A DNA stretch of 64,000 bases from Pardosa pseudoannulata (lineage: Eukaryota > Arthropoda > Arachnida > Araneae > Lycosidae): the NCBI GenBank assembly GCA_032207245.1, contig CM063509.1, positions 99,694,965-99,758,964 on the forward strand, read 5' to 3'. The notes under the pieces were generated by a model that made no database searches, had not been told where the DNA came from, and worked only from the letters and a program-made list of their open reading frames with translations. Of the stretch, positions 21,361 to 34,135 are shown piece after piece. Numbering within the stretch: the stretch's first letter is position 1; each line of letters opens with the position of its first letter. Position numbers and translations under genes: made by a program.

Positions 21361-22959
21361 CATCTTCCATCGATAAAGATATCACAGAAATTCTTACACT
21401 CGGTAAGCTATCGAAACTGCTTCTAGCCATACATAAGAAGTAAGTTGAACACGGGGCATATGATGCACTGACCCCTCTGAAAAGGTTAATACAACCCCAG
21501 AATACCACTCCTCCAACTTAAAATAAATTTTTTTAAAGAGACAAACAAAGCATATAAACTAGAAAAATATTTTTTTTCTTTCTTATTCAAGCGATTTTGC
21601 CGCTCCTAAAGTTTACCGGGGTAGCGAATCGCCTAACTTGCCTATCGCCTTGGGTCAGCATTAGTAACTATAAAAGTAAATATCGATGAGAATCACATAT
21701 TATTGAATTTTTATATGGTATTTCATGTGTATAAAATTTTAAAACAGTAATTAAGATAAGTGAGAACTGCATTGAAATATTGAATAAGTTGCGAGTTGCT
21801 AATTTTATTTCTTAGAAACGGTAGTAACTGCACTTTTTGGAATGATACTTTTTTTCTATTAAGGCTTGGATTAAAGCTGAAGAACATAATTTAGTTATTT
21901 ATTAAGATAAATGTTTAAATAATATATGAATAATATATTGTATACATATATATGTAAACCAGTGAAATTTCTCAGCCGGTTACACGAAATTATGAAAGTT
22001 TATCCCCTATTTTTTACTTGGTCTGGCTTGCTGGGCAAGAAGAAGCATAGTTAATAACCTAATATTGAAGATTCAGTCGAGCCATTCCATAAAAAGAAAA
22101 AGGCGAATCCGTAGTGGAACTTAACTTTTATTTTAAGATTTAAGAAAACGACTTGTTACTCCGGCATGAGCAGAGAAGGGAATGATACATAAAAACACTT
22201 ATTGGGACCGACAGAAAAAGAACGCAAAGAATATTCCCAAGCTTAGTCAGCAAATTTAAAATTCAGAAAAGAAGAACTTAGATTAGTGGAAAAAGTGAAC
22301 CATTAGCTGGGGTAGCTGGAAATTGTGGTGTTTGGACAGAAAAATTTGTATTTATTTCAGAATTAGCTTTGGGAAATAGGTTCAAAGAATGCAAATCACG
22401 AATACTCTTTTAGTTAGAAGTTTTGGGAAACAAATATGAAAGAATTGAGAAGGGGAAAATGAGAAATTTAGAGAGATATTTTAAGTGTAATAATTTTGAT
22501 ACACTACATATATATTATATAAATGGGGGAAGAGTATATGGAAGTAAGAGAGCGATCCCACAATGAAACTAGCCAATCAGCGACAACTATCTCTGCAAGA
22601 AGCAAGAAATTTATGAGGAGAGAACCGAGAGAGAAACGCGTTGGTTACTGCCGCCAATTTGCTGTATGTTATATAGAATTAGTAATGCTATATCCTCATG
22701 TGTTTAGTGACTTGATTGGATTAAAACCGTTTAGACGGACAAAAATAAAAAAAATGAAGTAGTTATAAATTCATAAATGTTTTTGTTTTTTACTTTGATA
22801 ACTACGTAGCAATAATCTTTTTTACCCTTGTTGCAGCATTTATATATTTAACCATGATGCTTTAGAATCATCCTTCTGACAATTTAGCTATGCTTATTTC
22901 TTTTAAAAATTATTAAATTTAATACCTAACCAATTTTTTTCCATTTTCCCCTAACCCCA
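21361..22959. other. AT-rich DNA, nothing recognised
   Basis: The + frame at 22523-22762 (79 codons) is basic and polar but has no domain, and it could be chance. No RNA gene or repeat unit was identified. Confidence 0.35.
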
Positions 22960-23053
22960 TTATTTACATGTTAAGATAGCATCGTTTAGTGCTGTTTCGC
23001 ATTACCCTCTACTTTGGTGGAACGTATCCCCAGCGTTAAGCAAGGTCTTACTA
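22960..23053 (-). mobile_element. Terminal repeat of a second pogo/Tigger-like element
   Basis: Read on the minus strand from 23053 it begins TAGTAAGACCTTGCTTAACG and continues CTGGGGATACGTTCC, the general form of Tigger/pogo termini, next to a TA. The opposite end was not found upstream. The homologous pogo-like MITE at 23055 starts immediately after it. Confidence 0.4.
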
Positions 23054-23054
23054 T

Positions 23055-23285
23055 ACAAAGGAATGATGGAGAAAATCGTGATTTTTTATGTATGAAAACT
23101 GAGAGATAAAGTAGAATATAGTTACACAAAACATGAATTTTACAATCATTTTAATTTGGCATTGGTCAAATAAGTGGAAACCTCTATAATGAGACTAGCG
23201 TTTGGATCGTAATCTGTCTTTCAGAAAGGTGGTCTCTTAACCTTCACAAAAAGGATCTCTGTTAGTTTGTACAGGCATTTGTGCC
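23055..23285 (+). mobile_element. Second copy of the 20880-21110 pogo-like repeat
   Basis: It shares AACATGAATTTTACAATCAT, GAAACCTCTATAATGAG, AAAGGTGGTCTCTTAACCTT and GTTTGTACAGGC with 20880-21110 in the same orientation. Confidence 0.6.
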
Positions 23286-23959
23286 TAATGTGTATATCTT
23301 ATGTACCTTGTGTATCACTATCAAAAGCGGCCATGACTGACGTGCAGCGGAGAATTATTCCAAAAATTGATATTGAACTACAGTTTTTGATGTAAAGATT
23401 GACGCTAAATTTCTTCTACTGACAGTAAGTTAACTTTTCCGAATGCATGATTCCCACAGTTATTGGAAAAACTAACAGTATTAATAAGTTCAATGAACAC
23501 TAACTTTTCGAATGGGATATTATACTGAAGAGTCGGGACTCCATGTAGAGGAAGGGAGCTGTATTTAGGTTAAGTGATGAAGAGTCGGAGGCTTTATGGT
23601 AGGCCTCAGGTAGATAAAAAGCAGACGCTGGCTTGATGGAGAGACATCCTTTTATTTAGTATTCGATCAAATAATTTTTCATTTTATATTCTACAACTAA
23701 CATAGTCCACTTCTACCTTGATCTAATAGTGGGTAACTGAGATTCATTCAATTGCGTTGTTTGAAAGTATTATGGATATTAAATTGTTGCCTTATATAAA
23801 AATATGATGGAGACTAATTTGTTGCGTTATATAAAATATGATGGAGATTAATAATTCGTTGCTTTAAATAAAAATAACGCCATGAACGTCGCAGTAAAAC
23901 AGAACAAGGATAGTGCTTAGGCTAGCCAAAGATTGAGGTGGCTCTAACGGAAACATTTT
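23286..23959. other. Mostly unassigned DNA with a short tandem repeat
   Basis: At about 23772-23870 a ~45-bp motif around TTGTTGCCTTATATAAA and ATATGATGGAGA occurs three times. Otherwise nothing was recognised. Confidence 0.4.
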
Positions 23960-24430
23960 TCCGATCAAAAAACAACGCGTCGGCAAGGGTGTTAAAACTT
24001 CATCTCATTGTCTCTCCGTCTCTCAAAAATTACAAGAACTTCTAGGCTGCGCTCACTCCAAAAGCGCCGAAACACAGATAGCAAGAGAGTTGCCAGGCGC
24101 CAAGAAAACCCCGCGCTCTCAAGGAGACGTAGGATTCTCGCGGCTCTGACCGATGAAACGTCGAGACAAGGAGCGCGGAGAACAAAAGACCCAATTGAAG
24201 TGAGGCGCAACCCCGGTGGTGAAAATTTGCTAAAACCGATGCGGAGCGGAGCTTGGCAACACTTCGCAACGCAGCACTTTACAAAAGAGCGACTGTCACT
24301 TAAAAGCGAAACTTATGACTTCAGAAACTGTCATGATATGAGCCGATCTGCACAAATTATGGTCGAAAGGTTTAAGGGCTACTGATGCAGGTGGCTAGAA
24401 TTGACGCTTAGTCCGAAACTTAATCCCAGA
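23960..24430. other. GC- and CpG-rich island, unidentified
   Basis: This ~450-bp block is far richer in G+C and CpG (GCGCCGAAAC, CCCCGCGCTC, GAGCGCGGAG, GATGCGGAGCGGAGC) than anything near it. Long frames exist on both strands (+ 24008-24385; - 23992-24210 and 24042-24269), as expected in less AT-rich DNA, and neither shows a protein family. It might be a promoter or first exon of a gene extending out of view, a solo LTR, or a recently arrived element. Immediately to its right, GATGCTATCGTGA-like words repeat three times (24453-24505). Confidence 0.4.
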
Positions 24431-24568
24431 TAGAGGGCGGCTCTGTTTGAAAAGATGCTATCGTGAAAAAAAGATGTTATCTTGAGTAGGCTGCTATCGT
24501 GAGAAAACGGCTAGAGCTGCACCTGCAAGGGGCAATCTGTGAAAAAAAAAGGGGTAAAATGTAGGTTA

Positions 24569-24569
<1 letters not shown>

Positions 24570-24632
<63 letters not shown>
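24570..24632. repeat. (TA)n microsatellite, ~62 bp
   Basis: This is an uninterrupted TA run. Confidence 0.95.
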
Positions 24633-24634
<2 letters not shown>

Positions 24635-25059
24635 CACAAGGGAAATATTTAATGAAGGGACATGAAAAATCTTCATTACAGATATGTTAAATTTTGAACT
24701 AGAGTACAATAAATTAAGACATAAGTCTACAAAATACTCTTCAACATGCATTACAAAATAGACCATTCCGTTAATTATTCAGATTTCTTACAATCAGATA
24801 TTCCTTATTAATATATTACAATTTTAAGAAAATATCCAAAAATTAGAAGAATAACTATTGAAATGTCAAAGATATTGTACCATTATAGAAAAAATAACAA
24901 ATTAAAAGCATTCAAGTCAAATTAGGATCCCATATTCCAAAAAAAAAATATCCCAGTGGAATATTAAAAGTACCTCACATTTTCAATATCTTAAAGCTAC
25001 AAATATAACTAAAACCGTAAAAACATTTACCCGAAAAGTATTGATAACCATTAATATCG
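24633..25059. other. AT-rich DNA, nothing recognised
   Basis: No gene or repeat family was recognised. Confidence 0.35.
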
Positions 25060-25959
25060 GGCATTAGTTTCCTAGAACTTTAACCGATATAGAAAAGAAG
25101 TTTTTAAAAGAACTTTATATTTAATATAAGGCTAAATATAAGTATCTGTTTATAGATTTCCGGAAGTGAGAAATTACGAGGAATGTACAATAGAAATTTA
25201 GAAACAAAAATCGTTATAATGCTTTGGCAAATTGAATTTTTTTCCTCGTTGTATGATACATCCAATTCTAATAACTTGGGTCGATGTCAAATAGTTTTAC
25301 AAATTATAAAATGATATATTTGAATCAAAGTAAGTCAAACTAACAATTTAAATTTGTTTCAACTTAGGGAACTTTTTACCATATATTATATTACTGAAGT
25401 AGTTTTCTATAGGAATATTTTTATAAAATTTAGTATGATTTATCGGAAAACAATAGTTACTAAAGACTGTATTTAAAATAATACAGGTAGTAAACTTTTC
25501 TAGATGATAAATATTTTACTGTACCTTCCCGTTTAATATTACATTCTATAATAAAAGTTCTAGAGAATTCAAAAATGCAGGTTATGGAAGAATGATTTCT
25601 AGTGCATGGAGACTGTTTCGAAAGAAAACATTTTGTAACTAACAAAAGAAATAAATTAATAGAATTACATTACTATCTTTTCAGACATTAATTTTGCTCA
25701 TTAAAAGCCCTTAATATGTATTACTCGTCCTCTTTATTGGAAACGAAACTTCCTAAAGTAACATTTCTACTTGTTTGAATGTTAGTGAAAGGTCCTTGAG
25801 CGATACCAACAAAAGAAAATGGTCAGAAAATTGAGATATTTCATTAATAGCATATGATATGGTTAGGAACAGAACAACGCAGTATAAGAAAACTAAAAAT
25901 ATTATCGAAAAGCATTACAGTAAACACTCTAAACTTCTATAATATAATGTCTCCTTCGG

Positions 25960-26760
25960 CAGTGTATTAACTGAAAATAAATAAAATGTTTTTTTTTTCT
26001 TTTGCCAACTTGATTTAAAATTTCGAGTTCAGAAAAAAATATAGCTGAGGGAGAGACTTGAATAGAAACAGCATAAAGTTAACATAAAAACTAGAGTTTT
26101 CTCCATTGTAAAGTGTATTAACGGAAAAGAAATTATTTTTTTTTCTTTTAGTTTGCCAAATCTGATTTAAAATTTTGACTTTAGAAAAAATATATTTGAG
26201 GGAGAAACTTGAATAGAAACAGAATAAAGCTTGACTTGTCTCAATCGTGCATTGTATTTATGGAAAAGAAATTAAGTATTTTATTTTCTTTTGCCACTCT
26301 GATTTAAAATTTCCAGTTTAGAAAAACTATATTTGAGGGAGAAACTTGAATAGAAATAGGATATATTTAGCATAGAAAATAGTTGTCTCCCTTGTGAAAT
26401 GTATTAAAGGAAAATAAATTAATTTTTTTTTAAGTTTGCCAACTCTGATTTAAAATTTCGGCTTTAGAAAAAATGTTTGAGGAAGAAAATTGATTAGAAA
26501 CCGCATAAAGCTGGAGTTGTCTAACACATGCGGTGTATTTATGGAAAAAGAATTAAGTTGTTTATTTCGTTAGCCAAGTCTGATTTAAAATTTCGAGTTT
26601 GTAAAAAATATATTTGAGGGTGAAACTTGATTAGAAACAGCATAAAGTTAGCATAAATCTAGAGTTGTCTTGCTCATGAAGTGTATTAATAGAAAAGAAA
26701 TTAAATTGCCCTTTTTTCGTTTGCCAAATCTATTTAAAATTTCGGCTTTAATTATTTTAA
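25960..26760. repeat. Nested ~145-bp tandem repeat inside the first large unit
   Basis: Six copies of a block run from GTGTATTAA, GGAAAAGAAATTAA, TTTGCCAA.TCTGATTTAAAA and TATTTGAGGGAGAAACTTGA to AGAGTTGTCT. They start near 25960, 26107, 26250, 26397, 26528 and 26682. Each later large unit has only one copy of this block. Confidence 0.88.
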
Positions 26761-29700
26761 AACAATATATCATAAATTTTAGTTATTAAAAACACTATCA
26801 TAGCTTAAAAAAGTACATTAATAACGTAGTTGAAGCCAAATTTATCATCAAATTATACTATGTATATGAATCAAAGTATGTCATACTCTCAAATTTGATC
26901 CTACTTAGTGAATTTTTAACCATATTATAGTTTATTAAAATTGTGTTTCCTTTAGAAATAGCTTTATAAAAAATAAAATATTTCATAAAAAAATAGTTCT
27001 TAAAACATGTAATTAAAAAAATTATACTGGATGTATAGTGCTGTGATTTCTTTGAAATTTACTGCACAAATCACAGTTGTAATTCTTGTGTTGTCTAGAC
27101 ATTAGATATTTTTTATTATTTTCAAACCGAAAAATAAGGTATTCTTTAGTAAAAATGCACTTAAAGAATGGGTTAAAAATATTATGGAAGAACTATTTCT
27201 AATGCACAGGGAATTTTATGAAAGGAAGCATCTTCTAACTAATAAAAGCAGAAAATAAGCAGAATTATATTGCTATCTCTTTTGACATGAATTTTGCTTA
27301 TTAAAAGTTCCTAAAATGTTTTTTCTCGTCCTCTTTATTGAAAATAAAACTTTCCAAGATATCATTTCCACTTATTTCATTGTTAGTCAAAAGTCCCTAA
27401 GTGTTACCAACAAAAGAAAATTGTCAAAAACATGAGTTATTTAATTAATAGCATGTGATATTGTTTGTAACTGAGTAACACACTGTAAGAAACTAACAGA
27501 ACTATCGAAAAGCATTGTAGTAAGCACACTAAACTTCTATAATATGTCTCCCTCGTTAAAAGAAAACAGATAAAGTGTGTGTTTTTTTCTTTTGCCGAAT
27601 CTGATTTAAAATTTCGAGTTTAGATAAAATATATTTGAGGGAGAAACTTGAATAAAAACAGCATAAAGTTAGCATAAAAACGAGTTGTCTTCCTCGTTCA
27701 TGGTATTAATGGAAAAGAAATTAAGTTTTTTTTTCGTTTACCAAATCTGATTCAAACATTCGGCTCTAAAAAGAAGATACTTGAGGGAGAAACTTGAATA
27801 GATATAATATAAAGTTAACATAAAATCTAGAGCTGTGTTAACACTTCTTAAACAATATATTAGAAAAAATCTAGTTATTAATAACACTATTGTAGCTTAA
27901 AACGTAAAATTAAAACGCATTTGAAGCCAAATAAAATGTATTTGAATCAAAGTATGTCAAACTCTCAATTAAATTGGATCCTACTTAGTGAATATTTATC
28001 CGTATCATAGTATCTTAAAATTGGTTTTAATTCAGAAGTATTTTTATAAAAATTAAAATGATTCATAAAAAATAGTTTCTATAACATGAAATTAAAAAAA
28101 TTATGCAGGATGTATATTGCTGTGACTTCTTTGAAAAATACTGCTCAAATCCCTATTGTACTTCTTATGTTATCTAGACATTAAATATTTTTCTTTATTA
28201 AAGTACCCATAGAAAATGGAAAAGATAGATTATGGAAGACCTATCTCTAGTGCATAGAGAATATTACCTAAGAAAACATTTTCTAACTAATAAAAGCATG
28301 AAATAAGCAGAATTATATTACATTACTATCTCTTTTGATATGAATTTTGCTCATTAAAAGTCCCTAATATGTTTTTCTCATCCTCTTTACTTGAAAAGAA
28401 ACTTTCCAAGGATTCATTGTTAGTGAAAAGTCCCTGAGTGTTACCAGCAAAAGAAAATTATCAGAAACATGAGTTATTTAATCAATAGCATATGATATTG
28501 TTTAGAACTGAATAACACAACATAAGAAAACTAATAGAACTATCGAATAGTATTACAGTAAGCCCACTAAACTTCTATAATATGTCTCCCTTGTAAAAAT
28601 ACACTTGAGTCAGAAAATTGAATAGAAACAATATAAAGTTAGAATAAAAATTAGAGTTGTATTGATGCTTCTAAAACAATATATTTGAAACAATCTAGTT
28701 ATTAATAACCCTATCATAGCTTAAAACGTATATTTAAAACGTAGTTGAAGCCAAATAAAATGTATAAAAATGTGTAAATAAAATATATTTGAATCAAAGT
28801 ATTTCAAACTCTTAATTACATTTGATCCTAAGTAGTGAATATTTAACCATATCATAGTATATTTTCTTAAAATTGGTTTTCCTTCAGAAATAGTTTTATA
28901 AAAGTTAAAATGATTCATAAAAAATAGTTTCTAAAACATGCAATACAACATTATGCAGGACGTATATTGCTGTGACTTCTTTGAAAAGTACTGCTTAAAT
29001 CACTATCGTAATTCTTGTGTTGTCTAGACATAAAATATTTTTTGGTGTATTTTCCGGTTGGAAAATAAGATGTTCTTTATTAAAGTACCCTTAGAGAATG
29101 GAAAAACAGATTATGGAAGAAGTATTTCTAGTACATAGAGAATATTAGGCAAGAAAACATTTTCTAACTAATAAGTGCAGAAAATAAGCAGAATTATATT
29201 ACATTACTATCTCTATGACATAAATTTTGCTTATTAAAATTCCCTAATATGTTTTTCTCGTCCTCTTTATTGGAAAAGAAACTTTCCAAAGTATCATTTC
29301 CATTTGTTTCATTGTTAGTAAAAGTCATTGTTAGTAAAAGTAAAAGTTATTTTATTACGAACAAAAGAAAATCTTCAGAAACACAAGTTATTTAATTATA
29401 AGCATAAGATATAGTTTGGAACTAAGGAACACAGCGTAAGAAAACTAAGAACTATCAAAAAGCATTATAGTATGCACAATAAACTTATAATACGTTTCCC
29501 TTGTGCAGTATATTGCAGGAAAATAAAGCGTTTTTTTTTCTTTTGCGAACTCTGATTTAAAATTTCGAGTTTAGAAAAAATATATTTAAGGGGAAACTTG
29601 AATAGAAACAGTATAACGTTAGTATGAAAACTTGTTCTGTTAATGCTTCTATAACAATGTATAAGAAAAATTTTAGTTAATAAAAACACTATTGTAGCTT

Positions 29701-30924
29701 AAAACGTATATTAAAAAAGTAATCAAATTGATCTACGAGTTTTCAATACGATACGATTTGAACTCTCAATTAAATTTGATCCTACTACTTGAATTTTTAA
29801 TCGTATCATAGTATCATAATTTCTTAAAATTGGGTTTCCTTTAGAAATACCTTAATAAAAAATAACAGGATTAATCAAAAAGTAGTTGTTAAAATCTGTA
29901 ATTAAAAATTATATACTATATATAATATATAATTTTAAAAAATTATATATATTACTGTCTTCGTTGAAAAGTACTGTACAAATCACTTGTAATTCTTATG
30001 TTGTCTAGACATTAAATATTTTCTGCATTTTCCAATAGAAATATAAGGTTTTATTTAGTAAAATTACCCCTAGAGAATGGGGAAAAACATATTATGGAAC
30101 AACTCTATCCAGTGCATAGTGAACATTACGCAAGAAAACATTTTCTAACTTATAAAAACAGCAAATAAGCAGAATTTTATTACATTACTTTCTCTTTTGA
30201 CATGAATTTTGCTCATTTAAAGTCCCTAATATGTTTTACTCGTCTTCTTTATTAGAAAAGAAACTTTCCAAGGTATCATTTCCACTTGTTTCATTGTTAG
30301 TAAAAAATTCCTGAGTGTTACCAACAAAAGAAAATCGTCAAGAACACGAGATATTTAAGTAATAGCATGTGATATCGTTAGAACTGAGCAACACAGTGTA
30401 CGAAAACTAATAGAACTATGAAAAAGCATTATTGTAAGCACACTAAACTTATAATATGTCTCCCTCATGCAGTATATTGCAGGAAAGTAGTGTTTTTTCT
30501 TTTGCCAACCCTGATTTAAAATTTCGAGTTTAGAAAAAAATATATTTAAGGGAAAATTGAATAGAAACAGTATAACGTTAGCATGAAAACGAGTTTTGTT
30601 AATGCTTCTTTAACAATGTATTAGAAAAATTCTAGTTGTTAATAACACTATTAAAGCTTAAAACGTATATTAAAAAAAGTAGCCAAATTGATCTACAAAT
30701 TCTAGATACTATACTATTTGATCTCTAAACTTTGATCCTACTTGGGGAATTTTTAGTTGTATCTTAGTATGATTTCTTAAAATTGAGTTTCCTTTAGAAA
30801 TATCTTAATAAAAAATAATACGATTCATCAAAAAGTAGTTGTCAAAATATGTAATTAAAAATTATACAGGGTGTATATTGCTGTGTTATCTTTGAAAATG
30901 TACTGTACAAATCACTTGTAATTC

Positions 30925-31149
30925 TTGTGTTGTTTAGACTTTAAATATTTTTCGGTATTTTTCAATAGGAAAATAAGGTATTCTTTAGTAAAAATACCCC
31001 TAGAGAATGGGGAAAAACATATTATGGAAGAACAATGTCTAGTGCACAGAGAATATTATGCAAGAAAACATTTTCTAACTAATAAAAGCAGCAAATATGC
31101 AGAATTATATTACATTACTATCTCTTTTGACATGAACTTTGCTCATTAA
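30925..31149 (+). pseudogene. Open frame from the large tandem unit; peptide shared with sister units
   Basis: The last unit has a 74-codon frame containing LENGEKHIMEEQCLVHREYY and ARKHFLTNKSSK. The unit before it (about 30048-30210) gives LENGEKHIMEQ and ARKHFLT in the same frame but stops after NSK. The unit at ~27184 gives IMEELFLMHREFYERKHLLT, and the other three have a 2-base deletion or stops. The recurring reading suggests that the ancestral unit contained a piece of coding sequence. However, most differences between units change amino acids, which argues against present constraint. I recognise no family. Treat it as a repeat-derived relic. Confidence 0.25.
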
Positions 31150-31989
31150 AAGTCCCTAATACGTTTTTTCCGTCTTCTTTATTGGGAAAGAAATTTCCCA
31201 AGGAATCATTTCCGCTTGCTTCATTGTTGGTGAAAAGTCCCTGGGCGATACCAACAAAAGAAAATCGCCAGGAACACGAGACATTTAATTAATAGCATAT
31301 GATATTGTTTAGAACTAAGCAAGACTGTGCAAGAAAACTAATAGAACTATCGAAAAGCATTACAGTAAGCACTTTTTGTGACAAAAAAAAGGAGACATCA
31401 AACATCGATAATGTAATGCCTCCCTCGTGGACTGTATTAACGAAAAAGAAATTAAGTATTTTTTTTCTTTTGGTAACTCCGATTTAAAATTTCTGCTTTA
31501 CGGAAAATATATTTTGCGTAGAAATTGGAACAGAAGAAGTGTAATATTAGCATAAAACGAAAGTGATGTTAATGCGTCTAAACCAATTGACTAGAAAAAT
31601 TCTGGTCATTTAATAATGCTATCAATACTTAAAACGTATATTAAAAGCTTCTAAAATAGCATTTCACTTTAAAATTTGTACAAACAAAAACGATTAATCC
31701 ATGTTAAGAAAGTGGGGGAACTTGATGATAAAATTAAACACACCGAAACGCTATTCGATAAGTTTAAAGAAGTGTTTCAAAACTTATTAAAAACCTGGGA
31801 TGCTAAGTAAAAAGAACTTTCAGTTTTCCAATAAACGATATCAAAACTGAATAAGAATTATTATGTTCTTGTCTTATCACTTAAACTACGAAAATCAGTA
31901 TTATAATCAAAAGAATTCGAATTTATTTTGTTTTTTATTATTTCTTTCATATTCTTAATTTTTATTACATTTCATGTATTTAATGCACT

Positions 31990-33115
31990 GAAATGTAATA
32001 AACTTTTTTTTATTTAACACTAAACATCCGTAACCGGTCACGTGTTCGGTAATGTATATGTAATAAATTAGATGGGTAAGGAATAAAATTAGAAATAAAA
32101 CAAATAGGTATGCATTAAAGGAAAAAGTAAATAAAGAAAATAAAAAGTTATCATTAAGTGTTGATATGTTTAGACATGACAATCTTGTACAATGATAAAT
32201 TATCGATTTATTACTATCCTAAATTATCTCCTCTAATATTTTGTTGCGATGGGTAATAAATTAAATTAGAAATAAAACAAAGAGGTATGTATTAAATGAA
32301 AAAGTAAATAAAGTAAATAGGTATTATTAAGGGATGTAATGTTTAGGTATGACAATCTTGTACAATAATAAATTATCGATTTATTAATATCCTAAATTAT
32401 CTCCTCTAATATTTTGTTGCGTTGGGTAATAAATTAAATTAGAAATAAAACAAAGATGTATGTATTAAATGAAAAAGTAAATAAAATAAATAGGTATTAT
32501 TAAGTGTTATAATGTTTAGATATGACAATCTTGTACAATAATAAAATATCGATTAATTAATATCCTAAATTATCTCCTCTAATATTTTTTTGCGATGGGT
32601 AATGAATTAAATTAGAAATAAAACAAATAGGATGTATTAAATGAAAAAGTAAATAAAGAAAATAAATAGGTATTATTATATGCTGGTGTGTTTAGATATA
32701 ACAATCTTGTACAATAATATATTATAGATTTATTAATATCCTAAATTATCTCCTCTAATATTTTGTTGCGATGGGTAATGAATTAAATTAGAAATAAAAC
32801 AAATAGGTATGTATTAAACAAAAAAGTAAATAAAGTAAATATGTATTATTAAGTTTTGTAATGTTTAGATATGACAATCTTGTACAATAATAAATTATCG
32901 ATTTATTAATATCCTAAATTATCTCCTCTAATATTTTGTTGTGATAGGTAATGAATTAAATTAGAAATGAAACAAATAGGTATGTATTAAATGAAAAAGT
33001 AAATAAAGAAAATAAATAGGTATTATGTGTCGGTGTGTTTAGATATAATAATCTTGTACAATAATATATTATAGATTTATTAATATCCTAAATTATTTCC
33101 TCTTATATTTTGTTT
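31990..33115. repeat. Satellite-like array, ~174-bp unit, six copies
   Basis: The word TGACAATCTTGTACA (TAACAATC or TAATAATC in two units) recurs at about 32177, 32350, 32523, 32699, 32872 and 33047, giving spacings of 173, 173, 176, 173 and 175. Units share TAGAAATAAAACAAA, AAATGAAAAAGTAAATAAA, ATTATCGATTTATTAATATC and CTAAATTATCTCCTCTAATA. It is highly regular. Confidence 0.95.
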
Positions 33116-33389
33116 TAAAACTGAAATAAATCAAATTTATAATCTAAAGAAAAGTTTTTCTTGTAATAATTTTGATAAATTTCGTTCTTTTTATCTTTTT
33201 ATTGCTTTGTTTAAAAATTTAATCATTTTTTAATATACCTTCCGCATTTGTATAAAAACAGCTTTTTACACAGACAATTTACAAGTTCACTTTTATTCTG
33301 GAATATGTACCATGCAATACAGAATAAAATATGTACTATATATAGCACAGAATAAACAAGTGTGTAGGACCTTCAGGCTCTAAATGTAG

Positions 33390-34135
33390 CTCTCCTGTGA
33401 TCCGAATATTGGAAATCCTCTCTTGTCGGTTGATACGTCAGCCGAGCAGTTCAGCAAATCCGTTTATAACTTTGTCACAACCTTAAACATGCCAGGTGGG
33501 ACAGAGTGGGTTCTGGGACTTCGCATAAAGAGATAAACAGACATGGCTTTTTTAACAAAAAAAATATTTGCTACGACAAGAAAAGAATTGTGGATACGAG
33601 CGGATTCAAAGCTGAAATCCAACCTCTTATCGCAAATGAATGTTGAACAAAAGGAAAAAGATTGAGCAGTTAACCAAAACTTAACATTTATTTCGACCTC
33701 ACACAAATATTTCGTACAGCAGCTAGCGGGACATTAGCTAGGCGAGACTGATGCACACGCTGTTCATATACCTCGCCGGTAAGTGTTGTACCTGTACAGT
33801 TACATGTCGCCTCCGTACATCGCTCGATCAATGAGTCAGTGACAACCGACTTCAAAAGACAAGTATATCCCAAAAAGGCATATACCAGTTTCCTTCTTTA
33901 GGCCATTAACCGTCTACTCGATCGAGTTCTCGGTCAGCTCTGTTCCCTTCCCTGAAGAAAACTCTGTCTGTTGCAGATGCATCTCGCTCCCCCCCCCCCT
34001 TGTACTTACATCAGCCTGCGCAGTTCACCAATGATACAATCTCCCGGCTCTCCGCTGCTGTATGAAATAATCTTCTTTCAGATATTTTCTGAAAATGGAT
34101 ATAACGTTTCCTAAGACAATCCCCATTGTCAGTGA
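33390..34135 (-). other. GC-richer block, possible LTR on the minus strand
   Basis: Read on the minus strand, the block could start TGTCACTGACAATGGGG near 34133, contains an AATAAA-like motif (CGAAATAAATG) around 33695 and could end GGATCACA near 33398. That is a plausible LTR layout of ~740 bp. No target duplication or partner LTR was found. Minus frames at 33464-33706 and 33688-33873 have no family signature. A run of ten C lies at about 33989-33999. It may instead be an unrecognised exon-bearing segment. Confidence 0.25.

Larger units (their letters stand above)
25060..31690. repeat. Large-unit tandem array, ~0.9-1.05-kb unit, six copies
   Basis: An anchor ATTATGGAAGA (or close variant) recurs at about 25584, 27184, 28232, 29111, 30092 and 31020. 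Successive units share TTGTCTAGACATTAAATATT, GAAAACATTTTCTAACTAAT, GTCCCTAATATG, CTCGTCCTCTTTATTGG, TTAATAGCATATGATATTG, GATTTAAAATTTCGAGTTTA and GATCCTACTTAGTGAA. Unit lengths are 1600, 1048, 879, 981 and 928. The first is long because an internal ~145-bp block is itself amplified. Units are diverged. One stretch reads as a common peptide in several copies but carries frameshifts and stops in most. Confidence 0.92.

Noticed and set aside
22523..22762. 79-codon plus frame rich in Arg/Glu/Ser
   Set aside because: No family resemblance and no splice or conservation evidence.
25060..33115. CRISPR-like array
   Set aside because: Units are contiguous tandem repeats without alternating unique spacers, in a eukaryotic context.
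33464..33873. Two adjoining minus frames (80 and 61 codons) as a split gene
   Set aside because: No family match and no convincing splice pair. The block fits a possible LTR at least as well.
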